A DNA stretch of 8,246 bases, from assembly GCA_003222835.1 (NCBI GenBank), contig QHXE01000405.1:1-8246 (forward strand), in the 5' to 3' direction. This document shows positions 5,655 through 8,246 of the stretch, one piece after another. Source of the stretch: Acidobacteriota bacterium (GTDB lineage: Bacteria > Acidobacteriota > Blastocatellia > Pyrinomonadales > Pyrinomonadaceae). The notes beneath the pieces were generated by a model, which was given only the letters and a program-made list of their open reading frames with translations, was not told where the DNA came from and ran no database searches. The first letter of the stretch is position 1. Every line of letters begins with the position of its first letter. The translations under genes were made by a program, and so were the position numbers.

Positions 5655-7327
5655 GCGCCGGCCGACGGGGTCTTCACCGGGAAAGTAGCGCCGCGCGAGC
5701 GTCTCGTTGATGATGATCGACTCACCGCGTTGTAGAAAGCGGTCGACCGGTTGGCTGCGTCAGGCAATCGTCCCTCGATGGCAAAGCTCAAATTCGCATA
5801 ACCATCGTCGGGCGCGATGGGGATATATGACCGGGTGGCGACAGACTGCACGCCGGGCAGCGCTTTGATCTGGTTGAGAAGCTGATCGTGGAAGGCGATG
5901 ATCGGCTCGGCTTTTTGATAATTTGGCCCCCTCAGGCTGACTTTCATCGTCAGCACGTTGTTTGGATTGAATCCGGGATTGACCGCCTGCAGCTTGAGGA
6001 AACTTCTCATCAACAGCCCGGCTCCGACCAGCAGCACCAGCGAGAGCGCGATCTCGCAAACAACCAGTAAACTTCGCATGCGCCGGTGACCGGCGCTGCC
6101 GGTCGCGCTGCGCCCGCTCTCTTTCAGCGCCTCGTTGAGATCGAGCCGCGAAGCTTGCAGCGCGGGCACGAGTCCGAAGATGATCCCTGTCAGCAGCGAG
6201 ACTGCGAGCGTAAACGTGAGCACGCGACCATCTAATGCCACTTCTTTGGCGCGCGGCAGATCGGCCGGGCCGAAGGCGACGAGCAAATAAACTCCCCACA
6301 GCGCGAGCAGCAAGCCAATGGCGCCACCGATCAGCGAGAGCAGCAGACTCTCGGTGAGCAACTGCCGGATCAGTCTGAAGCGTCCGGCGCCGAGCGCGGT
6401 GCGAATGGCGATCTCTTTCTGCCGACTGGCGGCGCGCGCGAGCAGCATATTGGCGACGTTGGCGGAAGCAATCAACAAAACGAAGGCGACCGCGCCGAGC
6501 AGCACCAGCAAGGCCAGCCTGAAATCGCCGACGATCTGCTCCTGCAAAGCAACGAGCCTCACGCCATGGTCCGTATTGGAAAATGGATACTGTGCCGCCA
6601 GCGCGCTGGCGATCCGATCCATATCCGCTTGCGCTTGCTCGCGCATCACACCCGGCTTCAAGCGCGCCAGCACATCGAGGTAGTGACCGTCACGATTATT
6701 GAAACCGCTGCTATGAGCGATGGGAACCCAAAGTTCAGTGTCATTTGGCAGGTCGCTCAGATCTGTGATGTTCCCAACAACGCCTACGACGGTAAAGCTT
6801 TCGCTGTTGAGCCTGATTGTTTGGCCGATGATCTGCGGATCAGAGTTGAATCGCCGCCGCCACAATCGCTCGCTCATCACCACCGAGAAGACTTTGTTCG
6901 GATAATCCTCTTCCGGCAATAACACACGGCCGAGCACAGGCCTGATCCCAAGCAAGGGAAAAAGAGACGGCGACACAATCTCGCCTTGAATCTGCTCAGG
7001 CTCAGCCGTGCCCGTCAGATTGAATGTCCGATCCGTGTAAGCGGCGATCTGCTCAAAGACCTGATTTTGATCGCGCCAGTCCGCAAAATTAGGATATGAA
7101 ACGTCCATCGTGTTTTGGCCGCGCTTGATGTTCGCCTCCCACACCTGAGCTAACCGGGCAGGTTCTTTGAAGGGCAGCGGACGGAGCAGCAACGCATTCA
7201 CCACGCTGAAAATCGCTGTGTTCGCGCCAATGCCGAGCGCAAGAGTGATGATCGCGATCGCCGTAAAGCCCGGACGCTTCAACAGACTGCGAACGCCAAA
7301 ACGAATGTCCTTGAATAGTGAATCCAT
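5651..7327 (-). CDS. N-terminal fragment of permease 2 (558-codon frame)
   Basis: This is the first reading frame of the broken permease 2. Residues 1-18 are a cytoplasmic leader ([20 protein letters not shown] style). Helix 1 is at about 21-45 with [18 protein letters not shown] MacB-like extracytoplasmic domain spans about 50-268 and includes SYPNFADWR. Helices lie at about 271-296, 322-349 and 367-391, with the coupling segment RQKEIAIRTALGAGRFRLIRQ between the first two. Another helix is at about 418-441 and leads into the second extracytoplasmic domain. After Ser536 the last 22 residues are out-of-frame sequence. If translated, the product would carry one complete FtsX domain plus one extra helix and a truncated outer domain. 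Whether it is stable or functional cannot be told from sequence. Confidence 0.8.
   Translation of the reverse strand: MDSLFKDIRFGVRSLLKRPGFTAIAIITLALGIGANTAIFSVVNALLLRPLPFKEPARLAQVWEANIKRGQNTMDVSYPNFADWRDQNQVFEQIAAYTDRTFNLTGTAEPEQIQGEIVSPSLFPLLGIRPVLGRVLLPEEDYPNKVFSVVMSERLWRRRFNSDPQIIGQTIRLNSESFTVVGVVGNITDLSDLPNDTELWVPIAHSSGFNNRDGHYLDVLARLKPGVMREQAQADMDRIASALAAQYPFSNTDHGVRLVALQEQIVGDFRLALLVLLGAVAFVLLIASANVANMLLARAASRQKEIAIRTALGAGRFRLIRQLLTESLLLSLIGGAIGLLLALWGVYLLVAFGPADLPRAKEVALDGRVLTFTLAVSLLTGIIFGLVPALQASRLDLNEALKESGRSATGSAGHRRMRSLLVVCEIALSLVLLVGAGLLMRSFLKLQAVNPGFNPNNVLTMKVSLRGPNYQKAEPIIAFHDQLLNQIKALPGVQSVATRSYIPIAPDDGYANLSFAIEGRLPDAANRSTAFYNAVSRSSSTRRSRGATFPVKTPSAGA
5715..5728 (-). other. 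Deletion/frameshift junction inside permease 2
   Basis: Family homology crosses here from the frame of ATG 7327 (AFYNAVS, last codon 5722-5720) to the frame that ends at 4974 (first recognisable residues E-S-I-I-I from 5723). The coding sequence for about 25 residues found in the neighbouring paralogues is absent. No slippery heptamer is visible, and because residues are missing as well as the frame being changed, programmed frameshifting does not explain the break. The exact breakpoint cannot be fixed without an intact orthologue. Confidence 0.75.
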
Positions 7328-7354
7328 AACGTCAATCTCCTATGCCGATTGCCT

Positions 7355-8246
7355 TCACTCGTACCTAAGTGCCACTAGCGGATCGACTTTCGTCGCGCGG
7401 CGTGCCGGAACATAGCAAGCCAAACCGGCAACGAGTGCCAGCAACAACGAAACTCCGGCGAAGGTCAGCGGATCGGCCGGGCTAACTCCGAACAGCACTT
7501 TCACCAGCAGTTGCGCCGCGCCAAAAGCGATCAGGAGTCCGAACCCGAGGCCAATCAGCGCCAGCGACATTCCCTGTCTCATGATGAGAAAGAGTACGTC
7601 GCCTCTTGCTGCGCCGAGTGCCATGCGCACGCCAACTTCGCGCGTACGTCCGGCAACGACGTATGACATCACGCCATAAATACCGATCGCCGCCAGCACT
7701 ATTGCCAGCACGCCGAAACTTCCGAGCACGATCGCCGCCATGCGGAAGGGAAACAATGGCAGGCTCATGTGCTCGGACAGTGTCTCGACGTTATAGACCG
7801 GCAGAGTTGGATCGAGATTTAGCAGTTCACTGCGCAACCCGTTGATTGCAGATTGCGAACCGCCAAATGTTCTGGCTACCAACGTCGCGTTGGTGCTGTA
7901 GTTGCGCAGCAATGGCCGATAGAAAGCGGGCTTGGCAGTTTCGCCGAGACTGTTGTACTTTCCGTCAGCAGCGACGCCGATGATTTCCCAGTACGGTTTA
8001 TCGGGACCGCCATGGTTAAAGCGGCCGCCAATTGCGTCGCGGCCCGGAAAGAAGCGCCGCGCGAAAGTTTCGTTGACAATCGCGACCCGTGATTGCTCTT
8101 TGTCGTCATGATCTGAAAAATCACGCCCACGCAGCGGAATCTCCATCGTGCGAAAGTAATTCGGACTGATCTCGTTGGGAATAGCGACGGGCAAATTGGT
8201 ACTAGGTGTAATTGACTGACCTTCCACGTAGATTGACGAGTAGCTG
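7355..8246 (-). CDS. ADOP/MacB-type permease 1, C-terminal part (N-terminus outside window)
   Basis: This is the C-terminal part of an FtsX/MacB-like membrane permease. The frame is open to the right edge, giving 296 visible residues, so about 510 residues should lie outside. The GTG at 8227 is an internal valine: in-frame family sequence (SYSSIYVEGQ) runs upstream of it. The visible part starts in the second extracytoplasmic domain, with SPNYFRTMEIPLRGRDF and then VAIVNETFARRFFPG. A first membrane helix follows at about nt 7685-7755, then the cytoplasmic coupling segment RTREVGVRMALGAARGDVL, two more helices, and the tail RRATKVDPLVALRYE. The IPLRGRDF stretch is one residue shorter than the IPLLRGRDF I recall as usual for the family. 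The TGA stop lies 27 bases before the start of permease 2, so the two are probably co-transcribed. The transported substrate is unknown. Family assignment is strong; function is inferred from fold only. Confidence 0.9.
   Translation of the reverse strand, partial: SYSSIYVEGQSITPSTNLPVAIPNEISPNYFRTMEIPLRGRDFSDHDDKEQSRVAIVNETFARRFFPGRDAIGGRFNHGGPDKPYWEIIGVAADGKYNSLGETAKPAFYRPLLRNYSTNATLVARTFGGSQSAINGLRSELLNLDPTLPVYNVETLSEHMSLPLFPFRMAAIVLGSFGVLAIVLAAIGIYGVMSYVVAGRTREVGVRMALGAARGDVLFLIMRQGMSLALIGLGFGLLIAFGAAQLLVKVLFGVSPADPLTFAGVSLLLALVAGLACYVPARRATKVDPLVALRYE
7377..7402. repeat. 3'-end conserved segment, copy in permease 1
   Basis: This is the direct-repeat partner of 4996-5021, identical over 26 bases and located at the matching place near the 3' end of permease 1. 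It lies about 2.4 kb from its partner, so recombination between the two would delete one permease unit in frame. Confidence 0.7.

Larger units (their letters stand above)
4974..7327 (-). pseudogene. ADOP/MacB-type permease 2, split by an internal frameshifting deletion
   Basis: This locus encodes a full-size ADOP permease in two frames. The first frame runs from ATG 7327 and follows the family to Ser536 (codon 5722-5720, in TAFYNAVS), then becomes non-homologous and stops at 5651. The second frame picks up the family at about 5723 with ESIIINETLARRYFPGEDP and runs to the normal tail at 4974. Paralogues have about 25 residues between these points (the SPxYFxxMxIPLxxGRxF segment). The homologous residues here add up to about 786, against 807 in the intact neighbour. 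A deletion of 3n+1 bases, probably about 76, explains both the gap and the frame change. It removes part of the second extracytoplasmic domain and separates the second FtsX domain from the first. The start has AGGAG at 7337-7341, nine bases upstream. A true decayed gene is most likely; an assembly artefact cannot be excluded. Confidence 0.85.

Noticed and set aside
5651..5730. Programmed ribosomal frameshift joining the halves of permease 2
   Set aside because: No slippery heptamer or downstream pseudoknot is evident, and about 25 residues are missing as well, which frameshifting cannot restore.
5760..6299. 179-codon minus-strand frame inside permease 2
   Set aside because: It is an out-of-frame reading of the first permease 2 fragment. 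It shares the frame of the C-terminal half but ends in a stop at 5760 and carries no family motif.
6318..6683. 121-codon plus-strand frame resembling part of the 3393-4304 plus-strand frame
   Set aside because: The resemblance (PAPSAxRxAISFC and similar) looks like a conserved family, but both frames are mirrors of the same conserved coupling segment in paralogous permeases.
8225..8227. GTG at 8227 as the start of permease 1
   Set aside because: Family sequence continues in frame upstream to the window edge, so this valine is internal.

Overview
The window is one strand-uniform block of FtsX/MacB-type permease genes, all read right to left on the minus strand. The proteins match the architecture of the ADOP family (acidobacterial duplicated orphan permease). 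They are about 800 residues long, with an N-terminal signature close to [15 protein letters not shown], two FtsX permease domains each preceded by a large extracytoplasmic MacB-like domain, and the C-terminal tail RRATKVDPLVALRYE. This family expands into large paralogous sets in Acidobacteriota, so a moderately GC-rich acidobacterium is the likely source. That assignment rests on the family and not on any marker gene. No ATP-binding cassette protein, membrane-fusion protein, regulator, RNA gene or insertion sequence is visible.

In transcription order there are five units. (1) Positions 8246-7355 hold the C-terminal 296 residues of a first permease whose start lies beyond the right edge. (2) Positions 7327-4974 hold a second permease split into two frames by an internal deletion of roughly 76 bases. 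(3) Positions 4945-2522 hold a complete 807-residue permease, the only whole one in the window. (4) Positions 2479 to about 2135 hold the N-terminal stub of a fourth permease from a different ADOP subtype, frameshifted and missing about 85 percent of its length. (5) Positions 2073-1 hold a fifth permease, open for 691 codons to the left edge and lacking its last 110 or so residues.

The spaces between units are 27, 28 and 42 bases, and gene 5 follows the stub at once. Every unit with a visible start has a Shine-Dalgarno sequence in the gap or stub just upstream. One leftward polycistronic transcript with its promoter beyond the right edge is the simplest reading. No promoter or terminator is evident inside the window.

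The most noteworthy features are the two decayed members, which show an array evolving by duplication and loss, and a degenerate heptanucleotide repeat where the stub ends. A related repeat fragment lies at the other end of the stub. Near-identical DNA at the 3' ends of genes 1, 2 and 3 could feed recombination. I see no new class of system here; the interest lies in how the array is decaying and in which ATPase, if any, drives these permeases.
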